A model generated the notes under the pieces. The model ran no database searches. It had not been told where the DNA came from and saw only the letters and a list, made by a program, of their open reading frames with translations. This document shows, piece after piece, positions 27,798 through 38,749 of a stretch of DNA of 64,000 nt. A program made the position numbers and the translations under genes. Position 1 is the first letter of the stretch, and every line of letters starts with the position of its first letter. Origin of the DNA: Elysia crispata (Eukaryota; Mollusca; Gastropoda; Plakobranchidae); contig JAWDGP010000086.1 in NCBI GenBank assembly GCA_033675545.1, positions 1 to 64,000 on the forward strand. The letters run 5' to 3'.

Positions 27798-27893
<96 letters not shown>

Positions 27894-27923
27894 TACAAGC
27901 CAATGTAACCAGCAGGTCACTCT

Positions 27924-28008
<85 letters not shown>

Positions 28009-28035
28009 CGCCCCCTTAAAAGCCAATGTAACACA
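27785..28035. repeat. Duplicated (CT)n block
   Basis: Two CT runs (27799-27891 and 27932-28006) each lie between AGCAGGTMACTCT on the left and AAGCCAATGTAAC on the right, so the whole block is duplicated in tandem. Confidence 0.8.
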
Positions 28036-28213
28036 AAAAGGGATATGTAAATTTTTAAATCCAGTCATACACTGAAGAATTGATCATCCCGACATACCAT
28101 GAGGGTCCTACAGTAAAAATTTAGAGAACGAATCTTGACTCAGCTCACCGCAAACATGTACAGCGAATGTAAACTGCACTGTTCAAAAGCAATCGAAAAT
28201 AAGCCAGACCTAC

Positions 28214-28519
28214 CATAAACTTGGAGTTTGTTACACTTCAGGACTTGCCAGTCTCCACAAACAGCGCACGTCCACTGGGTGTCCATGTTGACTGGCGAGA
28301 TCCTGGAGACGTTGCTGATGGTCAGCGAGGAGATGATGAAGCTGCTGTTATCGGTGGCGCTGGAGATGCTGGTGTTGAACTCGTTGCTGCTGGTGTAAGG
28401 ACTACCACACAGTGATGAAGTGCACGCCACAACCTCACGGTCACCCGCGTACCATTTCATCTTGAACTAATTTGGACAACTCTCTACTCTTGCTGTACAG
28501 GTCAAGGTCGTTAAATGAC
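28214..28519 (-). CDS. Ig-type receptor, first Ig-like domain exon (in-frame TAG)
   Basis: Acceptor CCAACTGAGGCAG, donor TATG|GTAGGT; 306 nt, phase 1 in and out. It encodes HLTTLTCTARVESCPN, a TAG at 28467-28469, then FKMKWYAGDREVVAC, SSFIISSLTISNVSRIS and DTQWTCAVCGDWQVLKC. The B-strand Cys, KWY tryptophan and final WTC are those of an Ig-like domain, with extra Cys pairs. The TAG lies between strands in conserved context, so it is a nonsense change, an unrecognised short insertion or an error. Its start phase also fits the linker exon at 29059-29193. Confidence 0.7.
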
Positions 28520-29058
28520 CTGCCTCAGTTGGGTCACGCGCAAAAAATTATTTACAAGATATTGAAGATGAAATTGCGCAATGCATAGTGAACACGATAA
28601 CATCGTTCTTTTATCATTTTTAACTGTAGAAAATGCTGGATCATACCTCCTGAATAATGCAAACAGTTCATTTTCAATGGTCTTATGAACTGAAATTATG
28701 GGTAAAAGTTACATTCACTAAATAAAACGTGAATGGTCGGTAATGAAACATAGATAATTATGTCCCTTCATTGAAATATTTATTTAAGCGCTCAGTCATT
28801 CAAACTATATTTTATTATCAATGATTTGGAATTAATTTGGAAATCTATGACCTCGATTTTCCCCACATCTTATATAACATCAGTGCAGCAATTATAACAA
28901 TCTTGTTACAAGGTAATCAAGGGAGTAGTTTGCATGGAAGTGTAGAGATATGCTGAAATATTGTTACAATAGTATCACACATTTAAAACAACACAGGCAC
29001 GGCCTGTATGTAGGTTATGGTTTATTATCTGCGCCCAAACGCCGATTTTTCAACTCAC

Positions 29059-29193
29059 TGATTTTCGAGGTCATGACCCTCCCGTCATCGCCGGAAACCG
29101 AGGTGTTGAGCGAGGGAGGTGTGGGTGATGTCCGCTGGGCCGTGACCGCAGGCTTCCGGGTGATGTCCTCCACCAGGAGGGCGGAATTTTGAC
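29059..29193 (-). CDS. Ser/Thr/Pro-rich linker exon
   Basis: Acceptor TTTGTCTACTGACCAG, donor ATCA|GTGAGT; 135 nt, phase 1 in and out. It encodes GQNSALLVEDITRKPAVTAQ, RTSPTPPSLNTSVSGD and DGRVMTSKI, a likely O-glycosylated stalk. It follows the VWC exon (phase 1 out), and the first Ig-like exon could follow it. It is therefore the possible bridge between the VWA/VWC part and the Ig/transmembrane part. Confidence 0.6.
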
Positions 29194-29400
29194 CTGGTCA
29201 GTAGACAAATAAGCTTATAAAGTTATATTTCCAGAATAATTTTAAATTCTCCAGTGGTGTTAGTGAATTCCCCGCTTTTTGCCACACTTATAATGCTGTA
29301 CAGTTAGATGTGATATGTATCGACCCAGTTCAAGTAAAAAAATATCTAATTGACTTCAACCAAATTTATCCAGAATGCAATAGTTCTAGAGAAGACTAAC

Positions 29401-30693
29401 CTGGGGCATACGTCTCTCCCGGTGGTAACGTGGGATACTTGTCTGCCCGGGCAGGCTGTACCCGCGCCGGAAGTGCCCCGACCGTGTCGTGCTGGAGCTG
29501 AGAGCCTGTAAACGTCGCCTGCGTGTCGCAGCTGAGTGACCGGCAGCACTGACCAGGCACAGTGACCAGTGAGCAGCCGTGGGGCAGGTTCAGGTAGTCT
29601 GGACAGCGGTCCTCGCACCGGACATAGCCGGACTCGGCGTCGTCACACACGCACGTCTTCTCGCAGCCGTCATGCCAGGTGCTGAAAGGTCATCCCCTGG
29701 TACAGGCAGACACCAGGCGTGGATGGCTCGCTATCTGGGTCACACAGGTTGCAGAACTTCCGGCAGTTGTCCAGGGCGAACGAGCGGTTCGTGTCAGAGG
29801 AGCACAGGTCCGCGGGGTATGTGTCACAGTCCAGGATCTTGTCAACACAGGTGGTGTTCTCAGCCGACACTCTCCCTGGCTTGCGAGATCCGCCAGTACC
29901 TGTAAATTTACCGACTTGAATTTGAAACTCGCAGTCTGGTCTCTCGCAGCATTCGCCTTGGTGTCTCATAAGCTTGCAGTTGCTAGGCAACGAGTCATAT
30001 TTGAAACACTTGCTCTGGCAGGCGTAGAAACCCGTGGCAGCATCTTCGCAGATACACTCAAACTCGCAGCCGACAGACCACATCTGGCCGTGTCTGTAAT
30101 GTTTGTTGTTATGGACGCATATTGCATCCACTTTCTTTAACGTGTACGTCCCGTCAAATTTGCACACAGGCTCCAGGCGACATTTTCCGGCTTTCTGCTC
30201 CAACTTACACTTATTAGGCACGTTGAAGACACTGGGGCACTTAATGACCCTTCTCTGCGTCTGCGCATTCACACTCGTAGGAGCATCCGTCGTCCCACTT
30301 GTCGCCCTAATCATACTCTCTACCCTTTTAGAAACATTTGTTGACAACTCCGACAGCTTGACTTCCCGGGCTACAGTAGCCGCAGAATCTCCAGCAGTTC
30401 TCCCTCGCCCACTGCATGCTACTTCCAGGGCAAATTTTGACGCCATACCTGGGGCAGTCTGGGATTTTGTCCACACACGGGGGCGCCACAGTCGGAGCCG
30501 ATGGGCTGCAGATGCCGCAGCTCTTTGCGCAGTTCGTGGCGGCAAACGCCTTGTTAAAGGTACACATTGATTGAGCGTACGCTCGGTAGTTGAAGATTTG
30601 GTCCTTGCAGGTATCAGGTGGAGGGGTTGGTGTTGTGGTCACTGGAGCAACATACGGCGGGAGGGTTGCCGGGATGGCCAGACAGATTTGACC
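29401..30693 (-). CDS. VWA-ShKT-VWC protein, large Cys-rich exon (disrupted)
   Basis: Acceptor TACTTCTCTACAAG, donor CCAG|GTTAGT. Order along the protein: end of the third VWA (GQICLAIPATLPPYVAP); two ShKT-type six-Cys domains (around 30420-30610: CKDQIFNYRAY..CGIC and CVDKIPDCPRY..CGYC); a first VWC-like module (30180-30345); a second VWC (CVHNNKHYRHGQMWSVGCEF..CCERPDCEF); a third ShKT (CVDKILDCDTYPADLC..CNLC); and a third VWC (CLYQGMTF..CCRSLSCD). The first VWC contains TAA at 30328-30330, TAG at 30307-30309 and a frame change near 30243; another frame change lies near 29678 in the third VWC. The rest is open. The product is extracellular; VWC and ShKT modules serve protein binding in matrix and secreted proteins. 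Confidence 0.7.
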
Positions 30694-31070
30694 CTTGTAG
30701 AGAAGTAGGTAGAGGTGGCAGGCAAAACTTGGATCAACAGTATAGTGAGAAATAGGTTATGCTATAGACTTCGACCAATGTTCAATGAAGCACGCACATA
30801 AGAACTTGAATATTAATGTACGAACCCAAAGAGAACTAATACACATTTTACGTCTGAAAGAATGTACATTAGTGTGAAATTTGTGGCAAGAAAGGAAATC
30901 ATAAAAATAATGTGTATTAGTTCTCCTTGGGTTGATCGTTGAACGGAAAGCACGATTTTGTATTATAACTGACGAAGCTGACAAAGTGAAAAGTTAAATT
31001 GATTAAAATTTTGTTATTTCTTTTTTGTCCCGCAATTATAAAGTTGTAGTCCTATTTCATTTAAGACCTT

Positions 31071-31131
<61 letters not shown>

Positions 31132-31569
31132 GGATGGATTTGCATGAATAGCGACTTACATGAAACAGCCGCCAATAGTAAGGCAAAAAAAAACATCTAA
31201 ATATATAGAAAACCAGTTAATTCTCCACTCCCCTTCTCTCTATAGAAACCCTTGTAAACACTTATTTCAAGGCTATAAATTGCGAAACGAAAAATTTTAA
31301 TTTTAGCTGCCCATTTGTAGAAACCTTAAGGATCTATAAATAGATTATGATTTTACAAAATAAGCTGGCAATTCCTTTTCTTGTTTTTCGATATTGAATA
31401 GGTTGTGAATGTATGCGGCCTATTCGCAACTCATTAAACTACAAATATTGGATCTTGTACACTTACAAAAATGCCAAATAATAATCTAATATGCTGAAAA
31501 GCACATTCTGCACGTTTCAAATTCATTATCAAACCTGTACACATTTCCTAGTATGTGGATGAGCTATAC
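30694..31569 (-). other. Intron with a (GA)n tract
   Basis: A pure GA run at 31073-31128 in otherwise AT-rich sequence. Two near-palindromic phrases containing AGAACTAATACACATTTTA and its complement at 30832-30930 could form a hairpin. No exon seen. Confidence 0.45.
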
Positions 31570-31821
31570 CTGAAGCGCTGGTATGACAGTGTTAAGCTTG
31601 GTGAAGTCTGTCACTGTCAGGACGTGTCTGTTGTCTGGGTCAGAAGCCATGTCTGCGAGCTCAGCCCTGAACGTCTTGTTCCCGACGCCGACGGTGAAGA
31701 TGACGATACCGTGGTTTCTCGCCCTCTCGGCGGCGAGTCTCGTCTCTTCCGGTCTGTTGGACTTCCCGTCTATCAAGATGATGGCGATATTCGGAACTTC
31801 CGGTCGATCACCGTTGGCGGT
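31570..31821 (-). CDS. VWA-ShKT-VWC protein, third VWA C-terminal exon
   Basis: Acceptor TAATCACCCAG, donor CAG|GTATAG; 252 nt, phase 0 both ends, open throughout. It encodes TANGDRPEVPNIAIILIDGK, SNRPEETRLAAERARNHG, IVIFTVGVGNKTFRAEL and NRHVLTVTDFTKLNTVIPAL. The IDG strand corresponds to the TDG/xDG MIDAS loop, so this VWA keeps that Asp. Confidence 0.9.
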
Positions 31822-32233
31822 CTGGGTGATTAAACAGTTCTAATAACTGGCTAGAACAGATTTCAAGTATAAAATCGTTTCGTAAGTTTTATCCAAGTTT
31901 TCAAGTGAAAAAAATTTTCGGCGATGCGTGATGGCAGGGCAAAATAAAACAGAAGAGTGCCTACAGAAGGATAGAGAAGTATTCGACATAGTCACTACAT
32001 CGTTTTTCGTATATTATTTCAGGTGGCTTGGAAATCCCAGGTTCACAACTAAACCAACATATTTATGAAAAAAATGTTAAGGAGATCCCGTAGCATATTA
32101 ATACCTTTGAAATAATTTATTGGGATTGACACAAGGTAGACAGTGCATGTTTTAAAGTTTTAGATAGACACATTAACATGCCCGCGGAGCATTGAACTAC
32201 AATACTCTGCGTGTTAGTCTTTCTTGTTCCTAC

Positions 32234-32425
32234 CTTAAACATGGTGGACTCCATGTATGTGATAGCTGCCGCTGTGTCCCGCCCACCTCTACGAGGCTCT
32301 ATTCTATTGATTCGCTTGGTCAGCTCCTCGGAGTTGTTGTATCGGTTCAGGCTGATCTCCGTGTAGGGCCGGTTAGAGAACTTCTCGACTCCGACCCGGA
32401 TCTGATCTTGTCCGACGTCAAGATT
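32234..32425 (-). CDS. VWA-ShKT-VWC protein, third VWA middle exon
   Basis: Acceptor GACTATAG, donor AAG|GTAGGA; 192 nt, phase 0 both ends, open. It encodes NLDVGQDQIRVGVEKFSNRP, YTEISLNRYNNSEELTKR, IEPRRGGRDTAAAITYMES and TMFK. The GGRDTAAAI loop is where most VWA domains read GGxTxTGxAL, so the Thr is shifted or replaced. Confidence 0.9.
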
Positions 32426-32743
32426 CTATAGTCAGAAGAGATTACCAGAGAAACGTTTGGGTAACATATGCATTCGATGCAGGTTCGGAGAACTAACTCT
32501 ATGGGTCCTGTCCATTTGTTTTCGATGCCAATGTCCTATGGACAAAAGAAGAATACAAGGGAACTGTCTGAATACGATATCTATTTGATAAAGGTTCGGA
32601 TACTAAATTTCTCAATTCCTACCCGGATATTTTCTTATCACAATTTGAATTAATGGCTTCACAATGAACGCGTAAAAGCTCTTTAAACTGATTGGAAAAG
32701 TAAAAAGAAAAAAGTAAGCTTTTTCTGCAGTATTGTAGTTTAC

Positions 32744-33619
32744 CTTGATGAAACTTTTGACAAAGCTGAGCAGAAGTCTAAAGTTCTCCTTCCGGCCGGA
32801 AGAATCCACGAGAAACACGATATCCGCCATTGTTCCACACGTCTGCTAAGATGAAGTGGCAGCCGACGGCTCTTCTTTCAACCTATGACAAATATTTGAG
32901 GACACGTAACCTTTGGAAGACTTAAGAGCCTCAAATGCATCTGCCTTGAAAACCGTCTGGTCTCCATCAATAGCAAAAGCGCTCATCTCTCCATCGTCAA
33001 TATCTGGGCCAACGCCTAGTGCCAGAATAGAAATACTGGCTTCCTTTGCTCTCTGGGCCTCGCGAAACATTGATTCCCTATCCGTAGACTGGCCACTGGT
33101 CACTAGGACGGCCACTTTAGGTACATTCGTCCTGTGTCAAGCGCTGGTCGTGAAGGATTGTTCCCGCATATTCTTGATGGCTTCTCCCGTGTTGGTGTCT
33201 AAGCCGCCGGTAAACGTCACGTGATCCAGAGCATCCTCCAGGCTGAGCCTCTGATTGTTCTGTCCAAGGGTGAACACTTGGGAAAACCCGCTGGAGAATG
33301 TGGCCAGTCCGATCTGCACGTTGTCTGCGCCAACGAAGAAATCCTTAGCCACGTCAGGAACAAACTGTGACGCCAAGCCCAGGTTTTGTGGACCAACCGA
33401 GTCAGAAATCTCCAGCAGAAACATGATGTCTGCCTTTCCACCACAGCGAAACGCTGGTTTCGCCTCGCATGCGCGTTTTTGCAAAGACGCTTTGATTTGG
33501 CTCAGAGAATTAAAATTATTCACTGAAAATACGTGAGTAAAGTCTGGGTCACTTGCAATGGCTCTCAGTTCTGCTTGGTCCGGCCCGTCTCCGACACCGA
33601 TGGAGAAGACAGTGATACC
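32744..33619 (-). CDS. VWA-ShKT-VWC protein, VWA exon spanning three domains (two in-frame stops)
   Basis: Acceptor ATGGTTTGCCAG, donor AAG|GTAAAC; 876 nt, phase 0 both ends. It covers the C-terminal half of a first VWA (GITVFSIGVGDGPDQAEL.. LSQIKASLQKRACE), a whole second VWA (ADIMFLLEISDSVGPQNLGL, VQIGLATFSSGFSQVF, GGLDTNTGEAI, VAVLVTSGQSTD, SILALGVGPDIDDGEMSA) and the start of the third (MADIVFLVDSSGRKENFRLL). A TGA at 33137-33139 replaces a usual Gly and a TAG at 32846-32848 lies in the linker. There is no frame change. The N-terminal half of the first VWA must lie upstream, beyond the microsatellites, and was not found. Confidence 0.75.
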
Positions 33620-33930
33620 CTGGCAAACCATGGGTTAGGCAAGCATAAGTTGAGGTAATTTCACTTGTATCATGAAATATCAGACAGTGATCCCCTAGCA
33701 AACCATGTGTGACACAAGCATAAATTAAGGTCATTTCAATTATATCATGAAATATCAGACGGTGATCCCCTAGGAAACCATGTGTGACACAAGCATAAGT
33801 TGAAGTGATATCACTTGTATCATGAAATATCAGACAGTGATACCCTGGTAAACCATGGGTGAGACAAGCATAAGTTGAGGTGATTTCAATTGTATCATAA
33901 AATATCAGACAGTGATACCCTGATACCCTG
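33606..33930 (-). repeat. Minisatellite (~80 bp, 4 copies) that repeats the VWA exon's acceptor
   Basis: Each unit carries ATCAGACAGTGATACCCTGG followed by AAACCATG, or close variants, near 33610, 33690, 33770, 33835 and 33910. Read on the minus strand this is CATGGTTTGCCAG|GGTATCACTG, the 3' splice site and first bases of the exon starting at 33619. Confidence 0.85.
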
Positions 33931-34920
<990 letters not shown>

Positions 34921-35264
34921 GAGGTAGAGAGAGACGGAAAGAGGTCAGAGAGGAAAGGCAGACCGAACCAACATTTTAGTTTTGGACAGTAAGAGGTAAA
35001 ATTCAGGTGAGGGTGGGGGGATGGTGGACGTGCAATAGATATTTCGTAAATAAAGTAACTATCGATATTGGAGACCGGCCATTTGAAGCTGTTTCATTTT
35101 CTTTACAAAAAAAAATTAAAAGTTTAGTATTAAAAACAAAATCAATTAAAGCGATAACATTTTAGGACAAACAGTGGCAACATCAGCAGCAAAAAAAAAA
35201 AAACTTTTTCCTGTAACCAACCTGCTTCTAGTCTTCCGGTGCAGCAGAAGAGAGCGGGCAGCAG

Positions 35265-35285
35265 TGACGTCAGCAACATGGCGGC
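35265..35285 (+). promoter_or_regulatory. CRE-like and YY1-like motifs in tandem
   Basis: TGACGTCA (35265-35272, a perfect CRE palindrome) is followed two bases later by AACATGGCGGC (35275-35285, the classical YY1 site). Such pairs occur in housekeeping promoters and in 5' ends of some retroelements. The downstream reading frame is short and unconvincing. Confidence 0.35.
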
Positions 35286-35874
35286 GCTGGGCACTGTTTG
35301 GGATTTTGTTTTGTTCTGCGCAAAATTTCGTTAAACCTTTTCAAGTCTCTCAAGAAAATCGAGACTTAAAGACTGAGTAAAAATGATTTATATGTTTATA
35401 GTAAAAATGTGGGCAACATAATACCATGTTCAAACTTTGTCGGCAATTCTACAGCACCAAATTATTTACGAACTTTCATTTTTTTTCTAAAAATCGAAGC
35501 CAAAAAACAACTGAGGTCTGGTACCATTATATCACAAATTAGACTTCAAGAAATGATGTTTAAAATAATATGAAGATATTTTAAACATAAATTTTTATTG
35601 AAAAAAAAGTAATAAATGACACACTGGAGAAGATTATGCGGTAGTGTCACATTGTCCACTTGGTTTATGTCTCGGAAAATGTAGTCTAAGTTTATGGCCT
35701 ATTGATTGCAGAATATTTTCGGATTAGGGTAAAAACGTTCTACTGCAACATAAACACGGTTTTAATCTCATGATTTTGTGAGAAGAAAAGTCTAATTGTG
35801 ACTGGATTTTTAATGTTGCCTTCGTTATCGATCAATGTTTTTACTGTTGGATAGAACCCATAAGTCACATTCTA

Positions 35875-36050
35875 ATCCAATACCTATCCAGCACCCATAA
35901 TCAACCACAGCCGGCCAGCCATGGCACGACTCATGGGATGATAGGCCACACTCTTTCACCGACAGCTTGTTTCGAATCCACGATCTCAACTCCTTCCAAA
36001 TTCCAGTGTGGTCGTCTTACCCCACAACCACTGGCCCTCGAGTTTTGACA
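35875..36050 (-). repeat. tRNA-like SINE
   Basis: The reverse strand reads GGCCAGTGGTTGTGGGGTAA (A-box region) and later GTGGATTCGAAACAAGC (B-box-like). The surrounding 34.9-36.7 kb has no supported exon. Confidence 0.45.
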
Positions 36051-36771
36051 TTCTCAATAGAGAGAAAAATTGTGACGTGATTTCTGATTGTCAATAATCA
36101 GAGAACACTAGTAATCTGACCTCATGACCCCTGATCCGTCCGCCAGGGTTGTAAATTTTATTTCATCAGAGTAAGACTAATCTAAGTCGTTGATTCTTTG
36201 GACACATTTAGGACTATTGTGCATTTAAGGGACTAAAAACTATAAATTGATGAAATTATTGTTTAGAATCAGTAACTAAGGTTTGTTGAAGAAAAATGAC
36301 ACCACTATTTCTAGGTAATATAATTTGAAAAACATGATTCGCCTCATGTTAATTTCTTCTACTATTTTGTTCTTCAAAATGTTAGATGAGGTAAACTCAG
36401 TGATTATGTTTCTTTGTAGCGATAGCCTGCCCATGAGAGTTTAAAAAAAAAAAAAAATAGAGTTATCTCCGTTTCACAGACGGCTAAATCTTTTTCAAAA
36501 CTGATGACAATTTTTTCAAGAAACGGTCAATTCAGAAAAATACACATATCATATTTGAATAAATTACTATTTATCGTCTATAAATCTTATAAATAATTTT
36601 TCATTGTCTATCCGCGCATGCCAGTGTATGTTCATTGATTTTATAACTATGGACAACAGTATTGTTAATGTATAGTAAATATCAACAGATGCTATTACAC
36701 GCCAATATTAAATAAATTCTCGGCGTTTGCACTTGTGTTGAACAACATCAAGAAGGAATTATTTCACTAAC

Positions 36772-37039
36772 CTTGACTGTAGATATAGTTTGGGATGACC
36801 GTAGAAGTCTGTTCTCTACACTTACACCACTGAGCCTCCGGGTTTCCCAACAATGGCGTATCTGAGCCGTACCCCAGCCTATATAGACTTAGATCTAGTG
36901 CTGTCTCCACCTCAAGTGGACACCGCAGATGGTCCCATGAGAGTTCAAAAACACTCAACAAAACACAGGGCACTTCATCGCATTGTCCCTGGCAGGAAAC
37001 CCATTTCTGGTCATCAGGGATAATTCCAAAGCCGAGCAT
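36772..37039 (-). CDS. Orphan exon, unknown Cys-containing protein
   Basis: Open for about 89 codons with ordinary composition, ending at donor CAAG|GTTAGT. It encodes MLGFGIIPDDQKWVSCQGQC, DEVPCVLLSVFELSWDHLRC and EAQWCKCREQTSTVIPN, with six Cys and three Trp. The ATG at 37037-37039 may be the start, or the exon may begin at an acceptor-like GGAAG just upstream; there is no signal peptide. I do not recognise the family. It lies on the same strand as the VWA gene, about 3 kb upstream, and could belong to it or to an unrelated gene. Confidence 0.4.
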
Positions 37040-37057
37040 CTTCCGGGTTCATCTTTC

Positions 37058-37187
37058 AAGTATGTAAAAAATCCCGTGCCATCTTGATTGGGTAACGGGC
37101 CCTGAGATTTAATGAGGCGCAGTATGTAAAAAATCCCGTGCCATCTTGATTGGGTAACGGGCCCTGAGATTTAATGAGGCGCAGTTT
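37058..37187. repeat. Tandem duplication, 63 bp, two copies
   Basis: AAATCCCGTGCCATCTTGAT followed by GGGTAACGGGCCCTGAGA occurs at about 37067 and 37130 with no visible differences, so the duplication is recent. Confidence 0.85.
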
Positions 37188-37377
37188 TTCTGACATGCAA
37201 TAGTGTTCAATACAGAGAAGTGAGCTGGTTTGTCTCTTGTTTTCTTTTCATGTTACTTTCACCCACTGTTTGTTTGTTTAATATTTGTGTGGTCGTGGGG
37301 GTTGTCCAAAGTGAAAGACGCTCTAGATCTTGTCATAAGTATAAGATTAAAAAATTTACGCATGTTTGTATGTATGT

Positions 37378-37410
37378 TTCAATAAAATATAATGTATGTA
37401 TGTATGTATG

Positions 37411-37488
<78 letters not shown>

Positions 37489-37751
37489 TGTATGTTTCTG
37501 TCAAAAGTATCTTTGTATGCATGTATGTTGGTATGTATGCATATATGTATGTATGCATATTTGTATGTATGTATGTATGTATGTATGTATGTATGTATGT
37601 ATGTATGTATGTATATATGTATGTATGCATATTTGTATGTGAAGGAGTAATTTTTTTTATCCATTTCTCTCTCTTTCTAAATATCTATCTATCTTTCTAT
37701 CTATGTATCTATCTATGTATCTATCTATGTATCTATCTATCTATCTATCTA

Positions 37752-37795
<44 letters not shown>
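37378..37795. repeat. Microsatellite block: (GTAT)n, (TA)n, (ATCT)n
   Basis: GTAT units at 37393-37420 and 37515-37640, (TA)n at 37418-37487, ATCT units at 37682-37755, then (TA)n to 37795. Tyr/Ile or Tyr/Cys-Met frames through it are artefacts. Confidence 0.9.
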
Positions 37796-37799
<4 letters not shown>

Positions 37800-37914
37800 C
37801 TTCTTGTCTGTTTTTTTACCTATCTGTATATTTTATCCATCAGGGATGGATGACACTGAAGTATACATACAATCTTGTCTTGCATGTCAATCTACACAAA
37901 ATGATTAATGCAGT

Positions 37915-38640
37915 TTTCCTGAACCAGTAAAATCAAGATTGCCTGCCGAATCCTGGCAACATGTGGCAATAGATCTTTGTGGTCTTTTCCCATCTGGCGG
38001 AACACTTTTGGTGCTCATTGATTATTATTCGCGATGGCCTGAGATGGCAATTCTGCACTCTACAACAACATCTGCTATAATTCACACATTGAATGTATTA
38101 CTTTCCAGACATGGTTATCCAGTAACCAACTAGTGACAATGGACCTAAGTTTACTTCCAAGGAATTTCAGCAGCATTCGCTTGAAATAAATGTGAAACAG
38201 TGGAAAGATTTAATAGAATGTGTTGAAAGTGTGCAGAACAGCCAAAACAGAAGGTAAAGATTGGAAGAAAGAAAGTCAAACAAATCAACAAACTACTGCG
38301 ACTAGCCCTGCAGAACTGTGACTAGGCTGTTGTGGACAAAAATGTTAAATTCTAGGCATGATGTAAACAGACAAACACTGGACAGACAAGTAAGAATTAC
38401 AGACAAGAGAGACAAAGATATTTCAAAGAGCTATGCTGACAGTCATGACAATACTAGACTAACTGACATTGCAAAGGTAGATAAAATATTGCTAAAACAA
38501 GGGAAGAAAAACAAATTGTCATCACCTTTTGAACCATTCTTTTTACAAAGTGATTGAAAAAAAAGGGTAACAGTGTGGTCTTGCAAAGTAATTATGGTGT
38601 CACAAAACAAAGAGATGTAACTTTTGTAAAGAAATTGAAT
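37915..38640 (+). mobile_element. Ty3/Gypsy retrotransposon remnant (integrase end of pol)
   Basis: The frame from 37939 reads PAESWQHVAIDLCGLFPSGG and VLIDYYSRWPEMA, the start of a retroviral-type integrase core with its first catalytic Asp. After a frame break near 38130 the string DNGPKFTSKEF gives the second Asp. Further on, broken pieces such as KILLKQGKKNKLSSPFEPFF match the region after the core in this family. Frames shift several times, there is no reverse transcriptase upstream, and no LTR was seen. It is a dead 5'-truncated fragment bounded by microsatellites and a satellite. Confidence 0.75.
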
Positions 38641-38749
38641 GACAGTAGACAGCCAGAATTGATACCCAGAAGTATAAGACAGTTTGATGCAACAAACTGA
38701 CAAAGTCAAGATATGACTGTGACTTAACACAGGCAGACAATTGACTTGA

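Noticed and set aside
29579-30570. Plus-strand frames of 108-155 codons
   Set aside because: They are shadows of the GC-rich minus-strand ShKT/VWC exon, which has the Cys pattern and splice sites.
31555-31843. Plus-strand frames over the VWA exon
   Set aside because: Antisense shadows; the minus strand carries the VWA domain with exact phase at both ends.
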